From positions 1-34,708 of the forward strand of contig JAUZEY010000109.1 in NCBI GenBank assembly GCA_030838785.1: a stretch of DNA of 34,708 nucleotides. Reading direction: 5' to 3'. Below the pieces are notes generated by a model. It was not told the origin of the DNA. It saw nothing but the letters and a program-made list of their open reading frames with translations, and searched no databases. The position numbers and the translations under genes are program-made. This document shows positions 26,888 to 34,708 of the stretch, one piece after another; the first letter of the stretch is position 1; every line of letters starts with the position of its first letter. The DNA comes from Actinomycetota bacterium (lineage in GTDB: Bacteria; Actinomycetota; Acidimicrobiia; IMCC26256; BP-133).

Positions 26888-28102
26888 TCAGAGCGACCGG
26901 TAGAGCTCGACCGTGCGGGCCGCGATCGACGGCCACGAGAACTCCTCGACCGCCCGCTTGCGACCCATGGCGCCCATCCGCTCGGCGGTGGCCGGGTCGG
27001 CCACGAGGGCGTTCACCGCCGCGGCCAGGTCGGCCACGAACACCCCGGCGTCGGCGGGCCGGCCGTCGGGGCCGAGCTCCAGGTGGACCAGCGTGCCGGT
27101 CTCCCCGTCGAGCACGATCTCGGGAATGCCTCCCACGTCGGAGGCGACGACGGCCGTGGCGCAGGCCATGGCCTCCACGTTGACGAGGCCGAACGGCTCG
27201 TAGACGGACGGGCAGATGGCCACGACCGAGTTCGACAGCACCTCGATGAGCTCGGGGCGGGGGAGGACCCGCTCCAGCCACAGGACGCCGGTGCGGCGCT
27301 CGGCCAGCGCCGCCGCCCGGGCCCGCATCTCCTCGCCCACCTCGGGCGTGTCGGGGGCGCTCGGGAGGAGCACCAGCTGGGTGTCGGGGTCGAAGCGCTC
27401 GGCGGCGGCCAGCAGCAGGTCGATCCCCTTCTGGCGTGTGATCCGCCCGACGAAGGTGACGTAGGGCCGGGTGGGATCGATGCCCAGGGCCGGCAGGGCG
27501 TCGGTGTGGTGGTCGGGGGTGAACTCGTCGGTGTCGACCCCGTTGTGGATCACCACGACCCGGTCGGGGTCGAGGGCGGGGTAGCAGCCGAGGACGTCGT
27601 CCTTCATTGCCGCGGACACGGCGATGACGGCGTCGGCCGACTCCAGCGCCGTCCGCTCGCAGAACGACGACACGGCGTAGCCCCCGCCGAGCTGCTCCGC
27701 CTTCCACGGCCGGTGCGGCTCGAGGCTGTGGGTGGTGACGACGTGGGGGATGTCGTAGAGCATCCGGGCCAGGTGGCCGGCGAAGTTGGCGTACCAGGTG
27801 TGGCTGTGGACGACGTCGGCGCCTTCCACCGCCGCGGCCATGAGCAGGTCGACCGACAGCGTCCGGAGGACCGCGTCGTGGGGCCGGGGATCCGGGGGTG
27901 TCCCCCGAGATGACCGGCCCGAGCCGATCGCCTCCCACGGCTCGAAGGCCGCCTTCACCAGTGGCGACTCCCGCCGCTTCCCGAAGCAGAAGACGTCGAG
28001 GTCGACGAGGCGGGCCAGATGCTCGGAGAGGTACTCGACGTGGACGCCCGCGCCCCCGTACACCTCGGGCGGGTATTCGCGGGTGAGCAGCGCGACGCGC
28101 AT
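26888..28102 (-). CDS. glgM/glgA: GT4 glycosyltransferase, actinobacterial glycogen synthase / alpha-maltose-1-phosphate synthase type
   Basis: MRVALLTREYPPEVYGGAGVHVEYLSEHLARL, FVGRITRQKGIDLLL, CPSVYEPFGLVNVEAMACATAVVASDVGGIPE. Next to glgC. Confidence 0.92.
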   Translation of the reverse strand: MRVALLTREYPPEVYGGAGVHVEYLSEHLARLVDLDVFCFGKRRESPLVKAAFEPWEAIGSGRSSRGTPPDPRPHDAVLRTLSVDLLMAAAVEGADVVHSHTWYANFAGHLARMLYDIPHVVTTHSLEPHRPWKAEQLGGGYAVSSFCERTALESADAVIAVSAAMKDDVLGCYPALDPDRVVVIHNGVDTDEFTPDHHTDALPALGIDPTRPYVTFVGRITRQKGIDLLLAAAERFDPDTQLVLLPSAPDTPEVGEEMRARAAALAERRTGVLWLERVLPRPELIEVLSNSVVAICPSVYEPFGLVNVEAMACATAVVASDVGGIPEIVLDGETGTLVHLELGPDGRPADAGVFVADLAAAVNALVADPATAERMGAMGRKRAVEEFSWPSIAARTVELYRSL

Positions 28103-28124
28103 GACAGAACGGCCTCCGGCGGGA

Positions 28125-29363
28125 CTACCCCTCAGGGACCTTTTCCCCCTTCCCGATGACGACGATCCCGTTGGGCGACACGGTGAAGCGGGCTTTGTCG
28201 AGGAGCGGGTCGACCCCGATCATCGCCCCCGGTGGCACCCGCACGTTCTTGTCGATGATGGCGTTGCGGACGACGGCGCCCATCCCGATCACGACGTCGT
28301 GCATGAGCACCGAGTGCTCGACGGTGGCGTGGGGATGCACGAGCACGCCGGGCGAGATCACCGACGAGCGCACCGTGCCCCCCGAGATGATGCTGCCGGC
28401 ACAGACCATGGAGTCGACCGCCATGCCGGTGCCGGTGTGGGGCCCCTGGAGCACGAACTTGGCCGGCGGCATGGTCGGGAGCGACGTGTAGATCGGCCAC
28501 TGGCGGTTGTAGAGGTTGAAGATCGGGTGGACGGAGACGAGGTCCATGTGGGCGTCGTAGTAGGAGTCGAGCGACCCGACGTCGCGCCAGTAGGCCTGGT
28601 CCCGCTCGGTCGCGCCGGGGACGTGGTTCGTCGTGAAGTCGTAGACGTGGGCCTCGCCCATCTCCACCAGGGCCGGGATGATGCTGCCGCCGATGTCGTG
28701 GTGGGAGTTCTGGTCCTCGGCGTCGAGGCTCACGATGTCGACCAGGGTCTTGGTGGTGAAGACGTAGTTGCCCATGGAGGCGAAGATCTCGCCGGGGGAG
28801 TCGGGCAACCCGGGGGCGTCGGCCGGCTTCTCCTTGAAGGTGGCGATCTTCGTGCCCTCCCCCGGGTCGATGACCCCGAGCTGGTTGGACTGGGAGCGGG
28901 GCGCCCGGATCCCGGCCACCGTCACGCCCGCCCCGGTGGCGATGTGCTGGTCGACCATCTGGCGGGGATCCATGCGGTAGATGTGGTCGGCGCCGAAGAC
29001 CAGGATGTAGTCCGGGCTCTCGTCGACGACGAGGTTGAGGTTCTGGTAGATGGCATCGGCCGAGCCGGCGAACCAGCGGGGGCCGCGGCGCATCTGGGCC
29101 GGTACCGGCGTCACGTAGGAGCCGAGCAGCGTGGACAGCCGCCACGTCCGGGTGATGTGGAGGTCGAGGCTATGGCTCTTGTACTGCGTCAGTACCACGA
29201 TGTGGAGGTAGCCGGCGTTGGCCATGTTGGAGAGGGCGAAGTCGACGATGCGGTAATGCCCTCCGAAGGGCACGGCCGGCTTCGCCCGGTCGGCGGTGAG
29301 GGGAGCAAGACGCTTGCCCTCGCCGCCGGCCAGCACCATCGTCAGTATCTTGGGCTCGGCCAT
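28125..29363 (-). CDS. glgC: Glucose-1-phosphate adenylyltransferase
   Basis: [60 protein letters not shown]. Confidence 0.96.
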   Translation of the reverse strand: MAEPKILTMVLAGGEGKRLAPLTADRAKPAVPFGGHYRIVDFALSNMANAGYLHIVVLTQYKSHSLDLHITRTWRLSTLLGSYVTPVPAQMRRGPRWFAGSADAIYQNLNLVVDESPDYILVFGADHIYRMDPRQMVDQHIATGAGVTVAGIRAPRSQSNQLGVIDPGEGTKIATFKEKPADAPGLPDSPGEIFASMGNYVFTTKTLVDIVSLDAEDQNSHHDIGGSIIPALVEMGEAHVYDFTTNHVPGATERDQAYWRDVGSLDSYYDAHMDLVSVHPIFNLYNRQWPIYTSLPTMPPAKFVLQGPHTGTGMAVDSMVCAGSIISGGTVRSSVISPGVLVHPHATVEHSVLMHDVVIGMGAVVRNAIIDKNVRVPPGAMIGVDPLLDKARFTVSPNGIVVIGKGEKVPEG

Positions 29364-29385
29364 ACGGGCGGTTACCGTACCCAAC

Positions 29386-29847
29386 GTGCGCATCGCACTC
29401 GGCAGTGACGAGCGGACGACCCTCACCGACGCTCTCGTCGAGGACCTCCGCGGCCGGGGCCACGAGGTCGTCCTGGTCGGGCCGCCGGGGGGCGACGACC
29501 TGGGCTGGGCTGCCGTCGGGCGCCGGGTGGGGGAGCTGGTGGCGGAGGGCGGGGCCGACACCGCCGTCCTGTGCTGCTGGACGGGCACCGGCGCCTCCAT
29601 CGCCGCCAACAAGGTGGCCGGCGTGCGGGCGGCGCTGTGCACCGACGCCGAGACGGCCCGGGGCGCCCGGCGCTGGAACGACGCCAACGTGCTGGTGCTC
29701 AGCCTGCGGCTGGTGAGCCCGCCGGTGGCGGCCGAGATGCTCGACGCCTGGTTCGCCACCCCTCCCGACCCCTCCGAGGCCGACGCCATCGCCTCTCTCG
29801 ACCGGAAATCAGCCACGAAAGGGTCGAAGGGAGCGAAAGCCGGATAG
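29386..29847 (+). CDS. RpiB/LacA/LacB family sugar-phosphate isomerase
   Basis: VRIALGSDE...[60 protein letters not shown] (RpiB active-site region). GTG start. Confidence 0.88.
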   Translation: MRIALGSDERTTLTDALVEDLRGRGHEVVLVGPPGGDDLGWAAVGRRVGELVAEGGADTAVLCCWTGTGASIAANKVAGVRAALCTDAETARGARRWNDANVLVLSLRLVSPPVAAEMLDAWFATPPDPSEADAIASLDRKSATKGSKGAKAG

Positions 29848-29946
29848 CGCCCGCACGGCAGGATCAGGGACGGACGGGCCGAACTCACCACTGACAAAAC
29901 CACTCAGAGTGAGATTTCTCGGGCGTTTCGCCCAGAGGGGGCGAAC

Positions 29947-31647
29947 GTGCGCCGGTTTCATCCGTCTGTTCTCGTGTCCGCGCTGCTGGCACTGACTCTC
30001 CTGGCGTTCGGCGGGGCGATGGGAGGAAGCGCCCAGGCCGCGGCGTCCGGCGGCTACTGGCTGGTCGGGTCCGACGGCACGGTCTACGAGTTCGCCGGCG
30101 CTCCCCTTCTGGGCTCGGCGGCCCGGGCCAGTACCGCCCCGCCGATCGTGGGGATGGCCGCCACGCCGGGCGGGCAGGGGTACTGGCTGGCCGACGCCGA
30201 CGGGAAGGTGACCGCCCTCGGAAACGCCCCGGCCAAGGGATCGGCCAGCGGGATCCACAACGTGGTCGGCATCGCCGCCACCCCCACCGGGGCCGGGTAC
30301 TGGCTCGCCACCGCGACGGGCGCGATCTTCCCCTTCGGCGACGCCACCGGCTACGGCTCCATGGCGGGAGTCACGCTGTCCCGGCCGATGGTCGGCCTGG
30401 CCGCCACCCCGTCGGGCCACGGCTACTGGATGGTGGCCGGCGACGGCGGAATCTTCTCCTTCGGCGACGCCGGCTTCTACGGCTCCACCGGGGCGATCCG
30501 GTTGAACCAGCCGATCGTGACCATGGCGTCGACGCTGTCCGGGGCCGGTTACTGGATGGTCGCCGCCGACGGTGGGATCTTCACCTTCGGCGACGCCCCC
30601 TTCCTCGGTTCGGCGGGCTCCCTCAACCTGACCCATCCGATCACGGCGATGCAACGGACCCCGGCGGGAGACGGGTACTGGATGACGGACACCCGGGGGC
30701 GGGTCTTCGGGTTCGGCGCCGCCGCCGTCGCCGGCGACGCCAGCGGCTGCTCCCTGCCGGCGCCGGTGGTGGGGATGGCGGCCGCCGGTCCGGGCACTCT
30801 GTCACCGGCGCCGGCACCCCGTCCCAACTGCGGTCTTCCCGTCCCGCCGGTCCCGCCGGCCGGATCGGCGTTCGACATCGGGTTGATCGGCGACACCGGC
30901 TACAGCTCCACCCAGGACGCCTACCTGCTCAAGGTGCGGGCCCAGATGGCCACCGTCCCGCTGGCCTTCGTGACCCACGACGGCGACACCAAGATCGGGA
31001 CGGTCCCCTGCACCGACAGCCGGGATCAGTACGTCTACGGCGTCTTCAATGGCTTCGCGGCGCCGTTCGTGTACACGCCGGGCGACAACGAGTGGCGGGA
31101 CTGCTCCGATCCCCTGGGGCGCCTGGCCTCGCTCCGCAGCCGCTTCTTCTCCACCGACCGTTCGCTCGGCCAGACGACGATCCCGCTGACCCGGCAGTCG
31201 CCCACCTACGTGGAGAACGCCCGCTGGACAAAGGGCAACGTCGTCTTCGCCACCCTCAACGTCCCGGGCCCGTCGGGGAAGAGCCCGAGTGCGGGGGAGA
31301 CCTCGGCCCGGCACACGGCCAACGTCGCCTGGCTCAACGCCGCCTTCGACCAGGCCCAGGCCGCCAACAGCGCCGCCGTCATGATCATCTTCCAGGACGA
31401 CCCCTTCGACGGTTCGTCGGACACGTCGCTCATGTCGACCCTGAAGAGCCGGACGACGGCGTTCGGCAAGCCGGTGGTCCTCGTCCATGGCGACACCCAC
31501 ACGTTCAGGATCGACCACCCGTGGTCGACCGTCCCGAACTTCACCCGGGTCGAGACGTACGGGACGGGTGGCACCAACAAGTGGATCCGGGCCACCGTCG
31601 ACCCCTCCAAGCCGAACGTGTTCAGCTTCACCACGATGACCAGTTGA
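29947..31647 (+). CDS. Secreted protein: N-terminal six-copy GYW repeat domain plus C-terminal calcineurin-like phosphoesterase-like domain
   Basis: Signal peptide; six GYW(L/M) repeats (SGGYWLVGSDG, QGYWLADADG, AGYWLATATG, HGYWMVAGDG, AGYWMVAADG, DGYWMTDTRG). C-terminal DIGLIGDTGY, THDGDTK, YTPGDNEWRDC, LVHGDTHTFRID. Confidence 0.85.
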   Translation: MRRFHPSVLVSALLALTLLAFGGAMGGSAQAAASGGYWLVGSDGTVYEFAGAPLLGSAARASTAPPIVGMAATPGGQGYWLADADGKVTALGNAPAKGSASGIHNVVGIAATPTGAGYWLATATGAIFPFGDATGYGSMAGVTLSRPMVGLAATPSGHGYWMVAGDGGIFSFGDAGFYGSTGAIRLNQPIVTMASTLSGAGYWMVAADGGIFTFGDAPFLGSAGSLNLTHPITAMQRTPAGDGYWMTDTRGRVFGFGAAAVAGDASGCSLPAPVVGMAAAGPGTLSPAPAPRPNCGLPVPPVPPAGSAFDIGLIGDTGYSSTQDAYLLKVRAQMATVPLAFVTHDGDTKIGTVPCTDSRDQYVYGVFNGFAAPFVYTPGDNEWRDCSDPLGRLASLRSRFFSTDRSLGQTTIPLTRQSPTYVENARWTKGNVVFATLNVPGPSGKSPSAGETSARHTANVAWLNAAFDQAQAANSAAVMIIFQDDPFDGSSDTSLMSTLKSRTTAFGKPVVLVHGDTHTFRIDHPWSTVPNFTRVETYGTGGTNKWIRATVDPSKPNVFSFTTMTS

Positions 31648-31667
31648 CCCTGGTACCGTCGCCGCCC

Positions 31668-32387
31668 ATGGCAACGGCGGCGGCGGTCTCGCAGAGGGGT
31701 CGGCCCCACGCCGGGAAGCGCCGCCGACCGACCGCCCCGAAGCTCCACGTGGAGCAGGGCTGCTTCGAGGCCGGCGACCGGCTGGTGTGCGGCATCGACG
31801 AGGTCGGCCGCGGCGCCTGGGCCGGCCCGGTGACCGTGGGGGCCGTGGTGATTGGCCCGGCGCCGAAGCGCATCCAGCGGGTGCGCGACTCGAAGGAGCT
31901 GACGCTCGAGCAGCGGGAGGCGCTCTACCCGAAGATCCTCGGGTGGGCGTTGGCCGCCGCCGTCGGCCACGCCAGCGCCGCCGAGTGCGACGGGTTGGGA
32001 ATGACCGCCGCCCTCCGCCTGGCGGGGGAGCGGGCCCTGGCCGGCCTGGCCGAGGCCGGCTGCGTCCCCGACCGGATCATCCTCGACGGCAACCACGACT
32101 ATTTCCGTCGCCCCGACCAGGTTCGAACGGTCATCGACGGCGACGCCCTCTGCCTGTCGGTGGCGGCGGCGTCCATCGTGGCCAAGGTCACCCGCGACCG
32201 GCTCATGGCCGCCGAGGCCCACTGCTACCCGGGCTACGACTTCGACTCCAACCGCGGCTACCCGTCGCCCCGGCACCGCTGCGCCCTGCTGGGCTACGGG
32301 CCCACCGCCATCCACCGCCGGTCGTGGATCTACATGGAGAACCTTCCCTGGGGCCAGTCGGCACCCGAGCTGACGCTCTTCGCCTGA
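31668..32387 (+). CDS. rnhB: Ribonuclease HII
   Basis: [53 protein letters not shown]. Confidence 0.96.
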   Translation: MATAAAVSQRGRPHAGKRRRPTAPKLHVEQGCFEAGDRLVCGIDEVGRGAWAGPVTVGAVVIGPAPKRIQRVRDSKELTLEQREALYPKILGWALAAAVGHASAAECDGLGMTAALRLAGERALAGLAEAGCVPDRIILDGNHDYFRRPDQVRTVIDGDALCLSVAAASIVAKVTRDRLMAAEAHCYPGYDFDSNRGYPSPRHRCALLGYGPTAIHRRSWIYMENLPWGQSAPELTLFA

Positions 32388-33283
32388 TGTGGGACGTCGA
32401 CGCCTTCGTCGCATCGCTGACCGGCTCCAGCCCCCACACGCGAAAGGCCTACGAGAGCGATCTCCGGCAGTTCGTGGCCTGGGCCGAGCGGGGTGGCGCC
32501 CCCGACCCGCAGTCCGTCGACCACCTCGCCCTGCGCCGCTACCTCGCCTACCTGACCACCCGGGGGATGGCTCGGCCGACCATCGCCCGGAAGGCGGCCG
32601 CGCTGCGGGCCTTCTTCGGCTGGCTCCGCAAGCGGGGGGTCGTGACCGCCGACCCGACCCGGAACCTCCGGACGCCCAGGGGCGACCGGCGTCTGCCCCG
32701 GGTGCCCAAGGCGGCCGAGGTCGCCACCCTTTTGGCCGAGACCGCGCCGCCCGGGGGGGCCGACGGCGGCCTGGAGGCGGCCGTGGCGCTCCGGGACGCG
32801 GCCGTCCTCGAGGTTCTCTACGGGGCGGGCGTGCGGATCAGCGAGCTGTGCGGGCTCGGCCCGTCCGACGTCGACCTGCGGGGCGGGATGGTCACCGTCC
32901 TCGGCAAGCGGTCGAAGATCCGCCGGGTCCCGCTGGGGGAGGTGGCGATTGCCGCGATCCGGGCGTATCTCGACGCTGGGCGGATAAATCTCTCCGGGCC
33001 TGCGAGCCCCCCCGATGCTCTCTTCCTCAACCGCCGGGGGCGCCGGCTCACCCCCCGCGACGCCCGGCGGATCCTGGAGCGACGCCTGCTCAGCGACGGT
33101 CGGGCCATCAGCCCCCACACCCTCCGTCACGCCTACGCCACCCACCTCCTGGAAGGCGGAGCCGACCTCCGGGCCGTCCAGGAGCTCCTCGGCCACGCCG
33201 ATGTGGCCACGACCCAGCTATACACTCATCTGACGAAAGACCGCCTCCGGGCGGTCTACAACGCGACGCATCCCCGCGCTTAG
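32387..33283 (+). CDS. xerC/xerD: Tyrosine recombinase XerC/XerD
   Basis: SAM-like N-terminus; [56 protein letters not shown] (RHxxR...Y catalytic set). ATG overlaps the rnhB stop (TGATG). Confidence 0.95.
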   Translation: MWDVDAFVASLTGSSPHTRKAYESDLRQFVAWAERGGAPDPQSVDHLALRRYLAYLTTRGMARPTIARKAAALRAFFGWLRKRGVVTADPTRNLRTPRGDRRLPRVPKAAEVATLLAETAPPGGADGGLEAAVALRDAAVLEVLYGAGVRISELCGLGPSDVDLRGGMVTVLGKRSKIRRVPLGEVAIAAIRAYLDAGRINLSGPASPPDALFLNRRGRRLTPRDARRILERRLLSDGRAISPHTLRHAYATHLLEGGADLRAVQELLGHADVATTQLYTHLTKDRLRAVYNATHPRA

Positions 33284-33300
33284 GCCTCCTAGAGGATCCG

Positions 33301-34083
33301 GTGGACGACCTCAGCGTCATCGAAGAACTGTGGCAGGAGTACAAGGAGTCCGGTCGGCGCGACCTGCGCGACCGGCTGATCCTCCACTACTCGCCCCTGG
33401 TCAAGTTCGTCGCCGGCCGTGTCGCCGTGGGGCTGCCCCAGAACGTCGAGCAGTCCGACCTGGTCAGTTACGGCATCTTCGGCCTCATGGACGCCATCGA
33501 GAAGTTCGACCTGACCCGGGGCTACAAGTTCGAGACCTACGCCATGTCGCGGATCAAGGGCGCCATCATCGACGAGCTGCGCACCATCGACTGGGTGCCC
33601 CGGTCGGTGCGGGCCAAGGCCCGGGCCATCGAGCGGGCCTACGCCAAGCTCGAGGGCGAGCTGCACCGCACGCCCGAGGAGCACGAGGTCGTCTCCGAGC
33701 TGTCGATGAGCCGGGAGCAGTTCACCCAGACCTTGTCCCAGATCTCCCTGGTCGGCATCGTCCCCCTCGACGAGCTGCTGGCCGGGGCGGACGGGGGGGA
33801 CGGGGGCCAGTCGACGCTGGCCGACACGATCGCCGACGGAAGCGACGACCCCGTCGAGGCGTTCGAGGTCCAGGAGATCAAGCAGATCCTGGGCGAGGCC
33901 GTCGAGGGCATGCCCGAGCGGGAGCGGCTCGTGCTGACGCTCTACTACTACGAGGGCCTGACTCTGGCCGAGATCGGCCAGGTCCTCGGGGTGACGGAGA
34001 GCCGGGTGTGCCAGATCCACACCAAGGGGATCCTCCAGCTCCGCTCCCGCCTCCTCGAGCCCGAACGGGGCCTGGCCGGCTAA
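33301..34083 (+). CDS. whiG: Sigma-70 family FliA/WhiG-type sigma factor
   Basis: [37 protein letters not shown]...[50 protein letters not shown]; region 4 [44 protein letters not shown] start. Confidence 0.93.
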   Translation: MDDLSVIEELWQEYKESGRRDLRDRLILHYSPLVKFVAGRVAVGLPQNVEQSDLVSYGIFGLMDAIEKFDLTRGYKFETYAMSRIKGAIIDELRTIDWVPRSVRAKARAIERAYAKLEGELHRTPEEHEVVSELSMSREQFTQTLSQISLVGIVPLDELLAGADGGDGGQSTLADTIADGSDDPVEAFEVQEIKQILGEAVEGMPERERLVLTLYYYEGLTLAEIGQVLGVTESRVCQIHTKGILQLRSRLLEPERGLAG

Positions 34084-34180
34084 ATCCCCTGCGCTGCGAC
34101 GGGGCCCCGTCTACCCTCGCTCCAGCCGGCCGGGCTGAGCCCTTCCCCCCGAGGTTCGTTCGAGTGCGCCTCCTGGAGGA

Positions 34181-34708
34181 ATGGTGGAGCGAAAGTCCCT
34201 GGCCATCGCCGTCAGTGCCGTCCTGATCGCCTTCGGGGCACCGGCCGCCGGTGCGGCACCACCCCCCGAGCATTGGTCCCCGCCGGTCGACGGGCCGGTC
34301 GTGCGGGGCTACGAGCCGCCGCGGCGGCCGTTCGGCCCCCGGCACCTCGGGCTCGACTTCGCCGTTCCGCCCGGCACGCCGGTCCGTGCCGCCGGCGACG
34401 GTGTCGTCGTCTTCGCCGGACGGGTCGGCCGCCGGGCGCTCGCGGTGGCCGTCGAGCACCCTGGTGCCCGCCGCACCACCTACGCCTACCTGCGCCGGGT
34501 CACCGTCGTATCCGGCATGCCCGTCCGTCGCGGTGCGGAACTCGGCGAATCCGGAGGGACGGGGCCCGGTCACGGGGCCGGCGTGGTGCACCTCGGCTAC
34601 CGCGTCGCCGGCGTACCACAGGACCCGGCGCCGCTCTTCGCCCGGCCCGGATCACGCATCTCGCTGGCCCCACTCGACCGGCCAGCCTGCCCCCGCCGCC
34701 TCGGAGAG
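34181..34708 (+). CDS. Secreted M23/LytM-domain protein, 3' truncated by window edge; catalytic residues partly missing
   Basis: Not in the ORF track because no stop is reached. ATG 34181 with TGGAGGA RBS; MVERKSLAIAVSAVLIAFGAPAAGAA signal peptide; RHLGLDFAVPPGTPVRAAGDGVVVFAG...TTYAYLRRVTVVSGMPVRRGAELGESGGTGPG...VVHLGYRVAG. Confidence 0.85.
   Translation, partial: MVERKSLAIAVSAVLIAFGAPAAGAAPPPEHWSPPVDGPVVRGYEPPRRPFGPRHLGLDFAVPPGTPVRAAGDGVVVFAGRVGRRALAVAVEHPGARRTTYAYLRRVTVVSGMPVRRGAELGESGGTGPGHGAGVVHLGYRVAGVPQDPAPLFARPGSRISLAPLDRPACPRRLGE

Noticed and set aside
24675-26903. 742-aa plus-strand ORF
   Set aside because: Lies entirely antisense to the GH38 gene, which has clear HTHWDREW motifs; no domain signal of its own.
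26868-27938. N-terminal extension of the 24072..27938 minus ORF
   Set aside because: The extension overlaps the GlgM-type GT4 gene in another frame and is Arg/Pro/Gly-rich. GH38 homology begins at about 26867.
29364-29903. N-terminal extension of the glgC ORF
   Set aside because: Overlaps the divergent RpiB-like gene; GlgC homology starts at [16 protein letters not shown] (29363).
29907-29945. Short dyads (CACTC-A-GAGTG; GGGCGTTTCGCCC) upstream of 29947
   Set aside because: Short arms that are expected by chance in GC-rich DNA; no further support as operator or terminator.
32387-33283. Integrase of a mobile element
   Set aside because: Sequence and context (rnhB before, whiG after) fit chromosomal XerC/XerD; no att-like repeats or phage/transposon genes nearby.
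34098-34111. GACGGGGCCCCGTC palindrome after whiG
   Set aside because: Loopless 14-bp palindrome with no T tract; too short to call a terminator with confidence in DNA this GC-rich.

Overview
High-GC chromosomal window with an actinobacterial character, most consistent with an uncultivated Acidimicrobiia-like lineage (inferred from gene content and codon bias only). I support about 35 protein-coding genes. I found no rRNA, tRNA, CRISPR array or mobile element. Main blocks: (1) a 5'-truncated Tat-type amidohydrolase with a secreted protein and an amicyanin-like cupredoxin; (2) a secreted protein that is almost entirely seven ~57-aa beta-propeller repeats; (3) HAD phosphatase, TetR regulator with a palindromic operator, SDR, aminopeptidase N, AhpD-like enzyme and alpha/beta hydrolase; (4) an HU/HupB histone-like gene with a Lys/Ala tail, then PIG-L deacetylase, CofC/FbiD (F420), a small ABM-like protein, metallophosphoesterase, PlsC and GpsA; (5) an M15 peptidase carrying 'GYW' repeats; (6) a compact four-gene SipW/TasA(CalY)-like surface-fibre locus (18479-21922) with two SipW-type signal peptidases and two substrates, where the second peptidase is fused to its own membrane segment plus a large extracellular domain; (7) a glycan block with a GH-like protein, a GH38 alpha-mannosidase, a GlgA/GlgM-type GT4 and GlgC; (8) a GYW-repeat protein fused to a calcineurin-like phosphoesterase; (9) rnhB, xerC/D, whiG and a degenerate M23/LytM gene that runs off the window. 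The best candidate for an under-described system is the SipW/CalY-like locus with its protease-substrate-like fusion and a very stable hairpin at the start of the first peptidase gene.
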